NCBI GenBank assembly: GCA_029891385.1
Contig: CM057235.1
Coordinates: forward strand, 19,027,120 to 19,091,119
From: Erythroxylum novogranatense
Lineage: Eukaryota > Streptophyta > Magnoliopsida > Malpighiales > Erythroxylaceae
Direction of reading: 5' to 3'
Length of the DNA: 64,000 bases
Below, in pieces: positions 32,133-42,434 of this stretch. Position numbers and translations under genes: made by a program. Under the pieces are notes generated by a model, which was not told where the DNA came from, did not search any database, and worked only from the letters and a program-made list of their open reading frames with translations. How positions within the stretch are numbered: position 1 is the first letter of the stretch; the number at the start of each line of letters is the position of its first letter.

Positions 32133-32708
32133 TTGAAAAGCGTCTCATACACATTTCATGTGCATTTGAATTGGTTCCTTTGACTGATCTAGTAATCATG
32201 TGGTACTTCTGAATGTGTTTTGGTGAAATAACTGTGTGTAACTGAGATATACTGTGTATATGCATAAATTGGGTGAACCATCGATGATGGTTCCTCACTA
32301 AGTTCGCAAACTCACCCAAAATTGTAAATTATTTTTTCAGGACCGAGAGAGTAGACTTATAGCTCCAGAGGGACTTTTTCCTGCCGTGTAGATTGAGTTG
32401 GCAAGAGAAGTCATGGCACATGTGTCGGTCACCGCACTTTTGAGGATGACCTAGCTAGCTTTTGTTTGATTTTCTTTTGGAGTAATGTCTGAAACATACC
32501 AACAGGTGTAAATCTCTTGCTTTGAGGTTATGAAATTTGAAATTTATGGTTTTAAAAATTAGTGGATTTCATATTACTGCTTTATGATTGTTGATGCCAT
32601 GTGGAGTGTTAGTGGTTGTTCGTAGCGCACCCTTATCGTAGGGTGTGTATCGGAATGACCTACGGGCGTCCCGGTACATATCCTATGGTAAGGGGGTGCT
32701 ACATTAGG

Positions 32709-32720
32709 TGGTATCAAAGC
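32709..32720 (+). other. Primer binding site of element C
   Basis: TGGTATCAAAGC, six bases past the 5' LTR. One base differs from the perfect initiator-Met tRNA complement. Confidence 0.85.
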
Positions 32721-32779
32721 ATGATTTGGCATCTGTTGGGACTAGTATATAATTAGGCTTGAATTATTGTGAGAAATGC

Positions 32780-33690
32780 AGAAACTGATCAGAGTTCTTG
32801 TTTTGTTTTAGGTCATCCGTATTTGGTGATCAGATTGATCAACCAGCTGACCAGGGATCTGTTGGAGCTAGTAGAGAGTCCTCGGTGCCTCGATCTGAGG
32901 AGATACCTCCTAGAGTCCCCGTGAGACGGGAGAGGAGATATGATTTGCTGCGTAAGCAAGGGCATGAACTTATGGCGATGCAGACCCGGCGAGGTGAGGA
33001 TGGTTGGAGAGGTTTGAGAGAGTCCTTGATCAGATGGATTGCGAACCTGACGAGAGGTTCGATTACGCAGTATCTCTTCTGCAGGGCCCCGCTTATACAT
33101 GGTGGAAGACTGTTCCGGGCAGTACCACCAGGTCTTGCTTACTGACATGGGTAAATTTTCTGAGGGCTTTTAGAGACAATTATATGCCCAAGGTATATCT
33201 GGAAATGAAGATGATGGAGTTTTTGGAGCTGAGACAGGGTAGGATGACAGTAGCATAGTACGAGGTTAGGTTTAATGAGTTGATGGGATATGCTGCTATT
33301 GTGGTTTCCACCGAGGCGATAGGTGCGGAGGTTTGAGATGGGGTCAATCTGGAGATCCGTGCAGATTGGCCCGATCCGATATGGGCTCCTTTATAGAGTT
33401 GAGAGTCACTTTGTGAGTGGAAGCGATTGTGAGGCGAAGACAGCAGAGATGGGTCAAGGGTCTAGAGGAAAGAGTTAGTGACGATCGTGGTAGCTCTGGT
33501 AGGAGTTTTAGCGGCGCCAGAGAGGGCCTTCAGATCTTGGAGGATCCAGACGGTCGGGTTTTGACGAGAGGAGATTTGTACAAACGGGCGATGGCGATGG
33601 CGATGGCGAGGGTTTTGGCGATTCCCCATTCTCGTGAGCACCTTGTGAGAAGAGGCACTTTGGAGAGTGTTGGCGATTATTGACTGAGCT
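32780..33690 (+). pseudogene. Element C gag, frameshifted
   Basis: Gag pieces in several frames. 32798-33145 gives the N-terminal part (LRKQGHELMAMQTRRGEDGW). 33004-33258 gives the gag core (MERFERVLDQMDCEPDERF, then LLQGPAYTWWKT and MPKVYLEMKMMEFLELRQG). A later stretch contains a GAT-GGC repeat (about 33589-33610). A knuckle-like HFGECWR is readable in another frame near 33652. Retrotransposon gag family; not translatable as one protein. Confidence 0.8.
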
Positions 33691-34298
33691 TGCCTTAAAT
33701 GCGACTCCATGGATCATCAAATTGGGATTGCCCGGTACATTGGGAGCTCGGTCTGCTGGGTCGAGTGGTCAGTAGTACTACAAGATCAGAAGCAGTGGGT
33801 GGATTCAGCGTGGATCGAGCAGAGGGCCGAGGTAGAGGCCGAGGTAGAGATGAGGGATCCTTTGTGAGGACTGAGGGTAGGTCGGGGCAGCCGACCACAG
33901 TCCCAAGCCAGAGTCTATGCCATGACGAGGCAGGAGGCCCAGATTCCCCGATGTTGTGGTGGTATGCTCCTTATTTACGATATTGAGGCGTTTGCATTCT
34001 TGGATCCCGGATCCACACATTCTTTATCAGACCTCATATGGCATGTAGATTGCATGGGGATAGGGAGATGTTACAGTATGGGCTAAAGGTGAGTACACCT
34101 CTAGGTACTACTACTGCATTGGGAGAGGTCTGCAGGAGATGCTCGATCCAGATTGATCAAGCAGTGTTGAGGGCATACCTTATAGTGTTGCCTCTGAGAG
34201 AGATCGATGTGATTCTAGGGATGGACTGGCTGACGGCCCATAGGGCTATTATGGACTGCTATACCAAGGAGGTTGTTTTAGAGTCTCTGGTCACCTAG
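33691..34298 (+). pseudogene. Element C protease region, frameshifted
   Basis: The first part (33699-33986) is a linker-like, arginine- and glycine-rich frame. The frame at 34038-34298 contains LPLREIDVILGMDWLTAHRAIMD, the C-terminal half of the gypsy aspartic protease. The active-site Asp region, expected near 33980-34030 (FLDPGSTHS-like in a shifted frame), is out of frame with the rest. Confidence 0.75.
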
Positions 34299-35066
34299 AG
34301 CGAAGTTCGAGAGGAGTTAGTCAGCAAGCATCACCGGATGATCTCTTTCCTTAGTGCCACGAGATTGATGCAGGAGGTCGGAGGCATATCTGGCTCATGT
34401 GGTTGACACCAGAGTTGAAAGAGGCTTGTGGATATTCCCATGGTTAGGGAATTTCGGATGTGTTTCTGATGAGTTCTGGGTTTATCGCGGATCGGAGACG
34501 AGTTCACTATTGACCTCGCCCAGTATCGCTCCTATATCTATACCTCCATATAGGATGGCACCTTTGGAACCGAGGGAGGTTCGGTTCAGCGAGGGAGTTC
34601 TTGGAGAAGGGCTTTATCGCACCTAGTGTTTCACCATGGGAGCTCCAGCTTTGTTTGTGAAGGAAAAGGATGGGACTTTGAGGTCAGTGCATCAATTACA
34701 AAGTTGAATCGGTGACAGTGAAGAATAAGTATCTACTGCCTAGGATCGATGACTTATTTGATCAGTTGCAGGGGGCTCAGGTATTCACCAAGTTAGATAT
34801 GCGATCTGGTTACTATCAGTTGAAGATTGCAAAGGCCGATGTGCCTAAGAGTGCCTTCAGAATGTGTATGGGCATTTGAGTTTTAGTGATGTCGTTTGGG
34901 TTGACTAATGCCCCGGCAGACCTTCATGGCCTCGATGAATAAGGTATTTCAGCCCCACCGGATCGGTTTGTTATTGTCTTTATTGATGACATTTTAGTGT
35001 ATTCGAGGAATGTATGGGAGCATAGTGGCGTTTGAGGATTGTGTTGCGATTTATGAGGGGAGATAG
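34299..35066 (+). pseudogene. Element C reverse transcriptase, frameshifted
   Basis: [15 protein letters not shown] (34399-34626 frame) marks the RT start. The palm is scattered over frames: a stretch near 34750-34830 encodes [12 protein letters not shown] and [15 protein letters not shown], and 34970-35010 encodes [10 protein letters not shown], the second catalytic box. At least three frameshifts lie between. No functional enzyme can be made as the sequence stands. Confidence 0.8.
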
Positions 35067-35660
35067 TTGTGTGCCAAATTCAGTAAATGTGAATTTTGGC
35101 TGGATCAGGTGATATTTTTAGGGCATATAGTGACTGGAGAGGGTATTCAGGTGGATTCGAGTAAGGTTGAGGCAGTGCTGAAGTGGGAGGCTCTTAGGAA
35201 TGTGCCAGAGATTCGGAGTTTCCTCGGATTGGCTGGTTATTACCGGAGGTTTGTCGAGGGGTTTTCATTGATCTCAGCCCCTCTGACAAAGCTTCTGAGG
35301 AAGAATGTACCATTCCGATGGAGTGAGGAGTGCGGAAGAGCTTTGAGGAGTGAAACATCGGTTGACTCTCGCACCGGTGTTGGCTATTCCATCTGGACCG
35401 GAGGATTTGTGGTATCTGATGATGCATCGCATCAGGGATTGGGGTGTGTTCGATGCAGCATGGTAGAGTCATTGCCTATGCCTCGAGACAAGTTGAGGTC
35501 TCACGAGGTAAACTATCCTGTTCATGATTTGGAGTTAGCTGCAGTAGTGTTTGCTTTGAAGATTTGGAGGCATTACCTGTATGGTGAGACTTTCCAGATC
35601 TTCACTGACCATAAGAGTCTGAGGTATTTACTGAGCCAGAGAGAGTTGAATTTGAGATGA
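35067..35660 (+). pseudogene. Element C RT thumb and RNase H
   Basis: Open for 197 codons. [17 protein letters not shown] and [19 protein letters not shown] belong to the RT connection. The RNase H part has [15 protein letters not shown] (first Asp retained), [17 protein letters not shown] and [20 protein letters not shown] middle stretch (about codons 90-130) is unlike the family, suggesting two compensating frameshifts. Confidence 0.82.
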
Positions 35661-36776
35661 GGAGATGGCTTGAGTTGTTGAAGGACTATGACTGCTATAG
35701 AGTATCACCGGAAAGCCAATGTAGTGGCGGATGCTCGGTAGGAAGTCACATACTAGTATGACTTTATTCGTGCAATGAGGTTGCCTAACTTGATTCAGTT
35801 GAGGGCTTTGAATGTTCAGATGAATCTGGAGCAGGATGGAGTCTTATTGGCTACTTTGAAACTGAGACCGATGCTACTGGACAGGATCAGGAGAGTTCAG
35901 GACAAGGATCCTGTTATGGTGAGACTGATTGAGAAGGTAAAAGCTGATTCGAGTTCTGAGTTTAATGTGAGAGATGAGACTTTGTGGTTGAGACAGAGGC
36001 TTTGTGTGCCTGATGTGGATGACTTGAGGAGAGAGATATTGAGGAGGCTCATATGGCCACATATGCTATGCATCCCGGTACTACCTAGATGTATAACACT
36101 CTTAAGCAACATTTCTGGTGGCCTGGCATGAAAAAGCAAGTAACGGAGTATGTATCTAGATGTTTGACGTGCCCGGCGAGTTAAGGCCGAGCACCGTGCT
36201 CCAAGAGAAGTTTCATTCGTTGCCCATTCCGGAGTGGAAATGGGAACAATTACCATGGATTTCATTATGGGTTTGCCTAGGGCCGAGGCGATATGATGCT
36301 ATCTGGGTCATAGTGGATCGATTGACTAAATCGCCCATTTCTTGCCAAAGAGGAGAACAATACCATGGATCAGTTGGCCCGTAAGTATATGGCGGAGATA
36401 GTGAGACCGCATGGGGTCCCAAAGGTCGATAGTGTCGACAAGGATCCCAGATTTACTTGAGGTTCCGCAGAGTTTGCAATCTGCTATGGGTACTAGATCA
36501 ACTTCAAGATCTGACGTTTCATCCTCGCATGGATGGGCGAGTGAGAGGACGACAAGATGCTGAGGATATGCTTGGGCTTGTGTATTGGAGTTCAGAGGAG
36601 CATGGGATCGATGTTTAGCTCGATTGAGTTTGCATACAACAATCATTATCATAGTAGCATCGGGATGGCACCATATGAGGCCTTTGATAGGCGAATCGTA
36701 GATCGCCTTTGTATTGGGATGAAGAGGGTGTGAGGATGATCGAGGGTCCCGAGTTGATTCAGATACCGCTGATAAG
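35661..36776 (+). pseudogene. Element C integrase N-terminus and core, frameshifted
   Basis: 35775-36131 encodes the pre-integrase and zinc-finger lead-in (LRQRLCVPDVDDLRREILRR). The HHCC zinc region and catalytic core follow in broken frames: [25 protein letters not shown] and, out of frame, a DGRV-type counterpart of the usual DGQSER. Several one-base losses lie between 36040 and 36770. Not functional. Confidence 0.8.
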
Positions 36777-37334
36777 GTGAAATCGATTCGTAGTCGCATC
36801 AAGGCGGCTCAAGATAGACAGAAGAGCTATGTGGATCAGCATAGGAGGGAGATGGAGTATGATGTGGGCGACAGAGTGTTCTTACGGGTGTCACCGTGGC
36901 GTGGTGTACTGAGATTTGGAAAAAAGGGGAAGTTAAGCCCTAGGTACATTGGTCCATATGAGATCACTGAGAGGATAGGACCTTTGGCCTACAGGCTAGC
37001 TTTACCGAGTGAGATGTCTCAGTTGCATGACGTATTCCATGTGAGTATGCTCCGTAGATATCGGTCAGATCCGACACATGTGATACCGACTCAGGAGATT
37101 AAGGTCTCTAGTAATCTGAGTTATGTAGAGGAGCCGATACAGATTGTCGGGACACTGGTGAAACAGTTGATGAATAAGAGTATTCCATTAGTGAAGGTTC
37201 TCTGGAGGAACCACTCGACTGAAGAGGCTACTTGGGAGACCGAGGAGCATATGAGGAGGCAGTATCCTCACCTGTTCGCTCAATCAGGTAAGAATTTCGG
37301 GGATGAAATTTTAATTAGGAGGGGAGAATTGTAA
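36777..37334 (+). pseudogene. Element C integrase C-terminus and chromodomain
   Basis: 185 open codons. [40 protein letters not shown] and [18 protein letters not shown] form the integrase C-terminal region. LVKVLWRNHSTEEATWETEE is the chromodomain. The tail GDEILIRRGEL is encoded by the purine tract, and the stop TAA is the third to fifth base of the 3' LTR. The arginine codon before SDP here is the position that is TGA in element A. Confidence 0.9.
37317..37329 (+). other. Polypurine tract of element C
   Basis: AGGAGGGGAGAAT directly before the 3' LTR, identical to that of element B and within the pol frame. Confidence 0.9.
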
Positions 37335-40300
37335 CATCCCATCTCCCATAGGAAGGGTTTATTGGTAATTTAGGATGGGGTAGGAGAATTGGATTATAAC
37401 TCGGCATGAACATACATTATATAGCCTCTATAACTGATGATTGTTTTGCACATGCACATGGTATACATGCATTCATGACATTTCCGGCATAAGTGTCTAA
37501 TTGAGATCTTTTGTGAAATTTATGGGATAATTGTATTTGAAAAATTATTTGAGTCGCCATTGAGTGTTTTACATTTTAGGAATTTATGAGAATTTTTCTG
37601 AATTTTCCGAGAAAATTCCTGACCGAAAAAATCGCCAATTGGCGAACCCACGATTTTCTAGAGTAAAATTTTTTTACCCAATGGCACCGTCTTATTGGGT
37701 AGATTATTTTGGGATTGAAATTGGGGTTAATTGAGTCGATTGGGTTAGTTTTGATCCGGATTAAAGAATTAATACTTTGACTTTTCTTTAAACTTTTGAA
37801 CCAATCACATTTAACCACCAAATGCTATCATTTAATGCTCACTTGCTTCCTCCCACGGTTTTGCCTTCATAAAAGAAGGAAAAGAGGATTTTACCTCTTA
37901 AAACCTTCACATCCGAGAATCTTCCTTCCTTCTTCATCTCCATCAATTTTTCTCCTTCTTTAAGTTATTTCCTCCAACTTTGAGAGCCTTCCTTATATAC
38001 TTACAAGCTTAAGTCTCCTACCTTCTTTTCATGATGATAGCCATGTTTGATGTTAGAAGAAAGTAGAAAAGTGAGAAATTGGTGTGCTTTGAAGGAAAAG
38101 CTAATTAGGTAAGTAAGTTTAATTAAGTTTTCAATGATGCTTAAGTATGAATTTATGAATCATGGTAGTTAGAAACATTGAATGGGAGTTATGGTATGTT
38201 TATTATGATTATTGATGCCCTAAATTGATGATAATTATTGCTTGAATTAATGGGTATAAGATTAGGGTTAGTTATGAATTGAAAGTAGGATGAGTGATGA
38301 ATGGTTTTAGCTTGATTGTAATTGCATTTTGATGATGATTTGTGCATAGGAATTGTGAAATTAATGCTTCCAAAATGTGACTATTAGCCCTAGTGAATGT
38401 ATGAATATTGTAGGTACTGATTTAGTGTTAAAATGAGATGCCTATGGTAGTAGGAATTGAATTGGAATGATAGGAAGTGAATTGGTGAAGTAAAGCTGAA
38501 AATTGATCTTTGACCTATTGTAATGCTTTGATCATAACTAATTGTTTAGGTGAGAAAATGAGTTGAGGTTTGTGCCAAATTAAACTTTGGGATGTTGGCT
38601 ACAACTTTGTGTGAAATAGGTGTTGTTAAATTGTAATGCTAGAAGGGCTTAAATTTTGCATGGAAAGTTACTTGCTTTTATTGCTCTGATGCCCATGATT
38701 ATGACCTGATTACTTTGTTGATTTTTCTACATTAATTGATATGGAACTAGGAAAAATGGCCTGTATGAAAGTTGAGGCATATTGAGTTAGCTTTCCATTG
38801 CCACTGATCTTGCTAATTTTCGAGTTGTATATTGGGAGATATGAACTGATTTCTATTGATTGGTTTTATGCTTTTTGGAGAAACCTAGTCAAAGTGTTGA
38901 TTTTGTGAGCTTTCTGCTTGGGAGCAATTTTAGCACTTTTTGTGGACTGAATTGGTATGAGTGATCTTCTGAAAAGCTGTAGAGGAAGAAATTATCTTGA
39001 AAATGATAGATGGTGTGTAATTTTTAGAGGTCAGAGTTGGGAGTTATGATTTTTCAAAAAACTGACCCTGCATTAGGTTGTGAATTGCTGATAATGGCAG
39101 TAACTTCCATAACAGTTTTGAAATTGTTAGGAATCTAATTAGAGTTTGAGTTCTTCATGAAAATTGAAGTTTGAGATCTTATCTTTTCATGGATATAAGG
39201 TAATGATTTTTGTGACATTTTTGCTAAGAGAATTACTGTTTGGAAAATTACTGTCCAGATTTCTTTGATTTCAGAGGGCTGATGCTTTGGTGAATTGTTT
39301 GACCTAGTTAGTAAGTAAATTTGATTTTGAGTTGTTCATGAAAGTTGTAGATAACATTGTTAACTTTCTGAGCATATTTATTGTGTTATTTTTGACTGAG
39401 GAAATGAGTAGTTACTGAATTTACAATGTACTGTCCTGTTTTGATAGGTTTTGAGTGGGCAGTAGGTTTGGATGGATTTTTGACACCCTTAGGGGTGAAA
39501 TTGATTTTTATGGTCTTCATGAGAATGGTAGAACTTTTCATGATCTTTCCAACAAGCTATGGTTTGTATTTTTTCGATTTGTGTGCAAAGAGTTATGGGT
39601 GTTGGAAATTCGGATTGGAAATAGGAAAAAGAAAGGAAGGATGTGAGTGAACCTCGCCGGATCACTAGGGCGACGCCTCGCCCCAGCGAGGCGAGGTCGG
39701 ATGGCCCGGTCACTAGGGCGACGCCTCGCCCTAGTGACGAGGTGAGGCGAGTCGGCCTCGCTAGGGCGACGCCTCGCCCCAGCGAGGCAGGCGCAGATAT
39801 AGATATTTTTATTATTATTTGGCATTTAGTGACCTAATTGTTTCTTTTGTCAATTTCTTTTCCGTCCGACGTCCGATTGACCTGATTCTTGAGGCATCGG
39901 ATTCGTAGAATATTTAATTTCATTTTGGGAGAAATTGGGAATTTTTGGACAGGAAATTGATGTGGTCCCGGGTAACGGAGCCTTTAATCACTGTTTTGTT
40001 TAATTGGGGACCTATAGAGGTCCGAATTGCATGCCGTCGGCCTAATAGGTTTCTAATTTATAGACGGATTTTATTATGGGAAAATTTTGGATTAGGGCCG
40101 GGAATGCCATGAACATGCATTATACACGTTTTACTTATTCCATGTGCATTGTTTGATATTTGTAACTATTCAGTTGGTAATGTTTATTTATTTTAATTGT
40201 TATAGACGCTCAGTTGGAACGTCATCCCATGGACGTTGCAGAGACTTCCCGGCATTAGCTCGGAAGTTATTAGGTGAGTAACCTAGATGGTTCCTCGGTT

Positions 40301-41262
40301 AGTAAGTGTTTATAATTTTGCACTTATAACTCTGTGGAGAATAATGGTGGGACGATTGTGTTTGTTTATGCCTGGATTGCGGACCGGAGGTCCGATGGAT
40401 TGGAGAATTCTGACATAGAAGTGTTATATGTGATTTTCTTGTGATTACCTGTGCGAGAATTATGTGTATATGTTGAGTTGGGATCTGATCTGATGTTGGT
40501 GTTGTTTTATTTGGATATATGCATTTCATGCATAATTGCATGATCAGTAATTGGCAGTTGTGACCAGAAAGCGATAACGAGAGCTTAAAGCTCAACGTGA
40601 TTGGGCCTTGAGCCCATAAGGATTCGAGCCTATGGCTCACCGCTTAATGTGCCCTTAATGGGGCGATTCGCCAATCACAACAACGTAATAAATTGGAAAA
40701 GCATCTCATACACATTTCATGTGCATTTGAATTGGTTCCTTTGACTGATCTAGTAATCATGTGGTACTTCTGAATGTGTTTTGGTGAAATAACTGTGTGT
40801 AACTGTGATATATTGTGTATATGCATGAATTGGGTGAACCATCGATGATGGTTCTCACCGAAGTTCGCAAACTCACCCAAAATTGCAAATTATTTTTTCA
40901 GGACCGAGAGAGTAGACTTATAGCTCCAGAGGACTTTTTCCCGCCGTAGATTGAGTTGGCAAGAGAAGTCATGGCACATGTGTCGATCACCGGCACTTTT
41001 GAGGGATGACCTAGCTAGCTTTTGTTTGATTTTCTTTTGGAGTAATGTATGTAACATACCAGTTGTGTAAATCTCTCGCTTTGAGGTTATGAAATTTGAA
41101 ATTTATGGTTTTAAAATTAGTGGATTTCATATTACTTTGCTTATGATTGTTGATGCCATGTGGAGTGTTAGTGGTTGTTCGTAGCGCACCCTTATCGTAG
41201 GGTGTGTATCGGAATGACCTACGGGCGTCCCGGTACATATCCTATGGTAAGGGGGTGCTACA
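37330..41262 (+). repeat. 3' LTR of element C (3933 bp)
   Basis: Collinear with 28743-32703. It differs mainly by small indels at CG- and GG-rich sites (GC block 39649-39795; around 40200-40270 and 40560-40630). Hairpins at 40581-40638, candidate intron 40274-40901, AATAAA at 40687, terminal inverted repeat at about 41188-41254. Confidence 0.95.
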
Positions 41263-41267
41263 AGGCA
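41263..41267 (+). repeat. TSD AGGCA, right copy (element C)
   Basis: Matches 28738-28742 and restores continuity of B's integrase. Confidence 0.95.
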
Positions 41268-42173
41268 AGCTTAATCCTTTGCAGATTCCAAATTGGAAAT
41301 GGGAGAAGATTACCATAGATTTTCTGATGGGATTACCGAGGACTAGCAAGAAGCATGATGCTATATGGGTAATTGTTGATAGGTTAACCAAGTCAGCACA
41401 CTTCTTGCCAATTAAGCAGACGGATTCTTTGAATGTTTTGGCTAAGAAGTATGTGGATGAGGTAATCAGACTTCATGGGATTCCGAGTTCGATAGTGTCT
41501 GATAGGGATCCTAGGTTTACCTCCAGATTTTGGGAAAGTTTGCAAGAGGCTCTGGGGACTCGATTGCATTTTAGTACAGCTTTCCATCCGCAGACTGATG
41601 GACAGTCGGAGAGGACGATACGGACTTTGGAGGCTATGTTGAGAGCTTGCGTGTTGGGTTTCAAAGGTTCGTGGGATGATCACCTACCTTTGATTGAGTT
41701 TGCTTACAATAATTCCTATCACTCGGGAATTCAGATGGCACCTTATGAGGCTTTGTCTGGTAGGAGATGCAAGACTCCTTTATGTTGGGATGAGGAAGGT
41801 GAGAGGAAGCTTGTAGGACCTGAGCTACTGCAGGTTACTGTGGATAAAGTGAAGTTAGTGAAACAGAGGCTTAAAGCAGCTCAAGATAGGATGAAGAGCT
41901 ACACAAATGCCCATAGGAAGGAGATGGAGTTTGAAGTGGGTGAGAAGGTGTTTCTTAGAGCTTCTCCATGGAAAGGTATTTTGAGGTTTGGCAAGAAGGG
42001 CAAGCTTAGCCCGAGGTACATAGGCCCATATGAGATCATTGAGAGGATCGGGCCTTTGGCTTATAAGTTAGATTTGCCATTGGAGTTGTCTAAGATTCAC
42101 AATGTGTTCCATGTGTCGATGTTGAGGAGGTGCAGATCGATCCTTCGATATAGTTCGACCTTCAGAGGTTCAG
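41263..42173 (+). pseudogene. Element B integrase core and C-terminus
   Basis: Resumes after element C, with the AGGCA duplication at its start. Catalytic core: Asp in ITIDFLMGLPR, Asp in [10 protein letters not shown], Glu in [12 protein letters not shown], all present. [19 protein letters not shown] and [11 protein letters not shown] follow. The frame is lost near 42130-42160 through small deletions compared with A, and the chromodomain is in another frame. Confidence 0.9.
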
Positions 42174-42434
42174 TTGAGAGAGGATTTGACCTATGAGGAA
42201 CAACCAGTGGAGATCTTGGATTCCAAGGAAAAAGTGTTAAGGAATAAGATTGTAAAGCTGGTTAAGGTCTTGTGGAGGAACCATTCGACCGAGGAGGCAA
42301 CTTGGGAACCTTTGGAAGCCATAAAGGAGAAGTATCCCTACCTCTTCTTGGATTCAGGTAAGGATTTCGAGGACGAAATTCTTTTAGGAGGGGAGAATTG
42401 TTGGACCCCGAAATTTTTTTTTAATTTGAATTAA
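42174..42434 (+). pseudogene. Element B pol C-terminus: chromodomain
   Basis: REDLTYEEQPVEILDSKEKV, then LVKVLWRNHSTEEATWEP and LDSGKDFEDEILLGGEN. Same domain as in A. The frame passes through the purine tract and stops inside the 3' LTR at 42434, as in A. Out of frame with the integrase core. Confidence 0.88.
42386..42398 (+). other. Polypurine tract of element B
   Basis: AGGAGGGGAGAAT immediately before the 3' LTR. Confidence 0.9.

Larger units (their letters stand above)
31712..32340 (+). other. Candidate LTR intron in element C 5' LTR
   Basis: Donor TTAG/GTGAGTAAC and acceptor TTATTTTTTCAG, matching the pairs in the solo LTR and the first gypsy element. Encloses hairpins and AATAAA. The same interval in the 3' LTR is 40274-40901. 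Confidence 0.4.
28743..32703 (+). repeat. 5' LTR of element C (3961 bp)
   Basis: TG/CA ends. Landmarks: TATA-like CATAAAAG at 29292, possible extra donor at 29539, GC-rich repeat block 31081-31215, candidate intron 31712-32340, three 13-nt hairpins at 32015-32072, AATAAA at 32127, and a terminal inverted repeat (CCCTTATCGTAGGGT with ATCCTATGGTAAGGG). Confidence 0.95.
28743..41262 (+). mobile_element. Ty3/gypsy chromovirus element C, nested in B (12520 bp)
   Basis: LTRs of 3961 and 3933 bp, perfect TSD AGGCA, primer site and purine tract present. The family is distinct from A/B: its LTR starts TGTAACATCCCA and is related to the solo LTR at 5082. The internal region is only 4.6 kb with gag-pol in many pieces. 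The LTRs are nearly identical outside GC-rich stretches (two substitutions between 29531-30000 and 38101-38570), so the insertion is young, yet the coding part is heavily frameshifted. It ends in an integrase/chromodomain like A and B. Confidence 0.95.

Noticed and set aside
39538..39837. Arg/Pro/Ser-rich open frames on both strands over the GC block
   Set aside because: Translation of a GC-rich tandem repeat in all frames; not conserved in frame between the two LTR copies.
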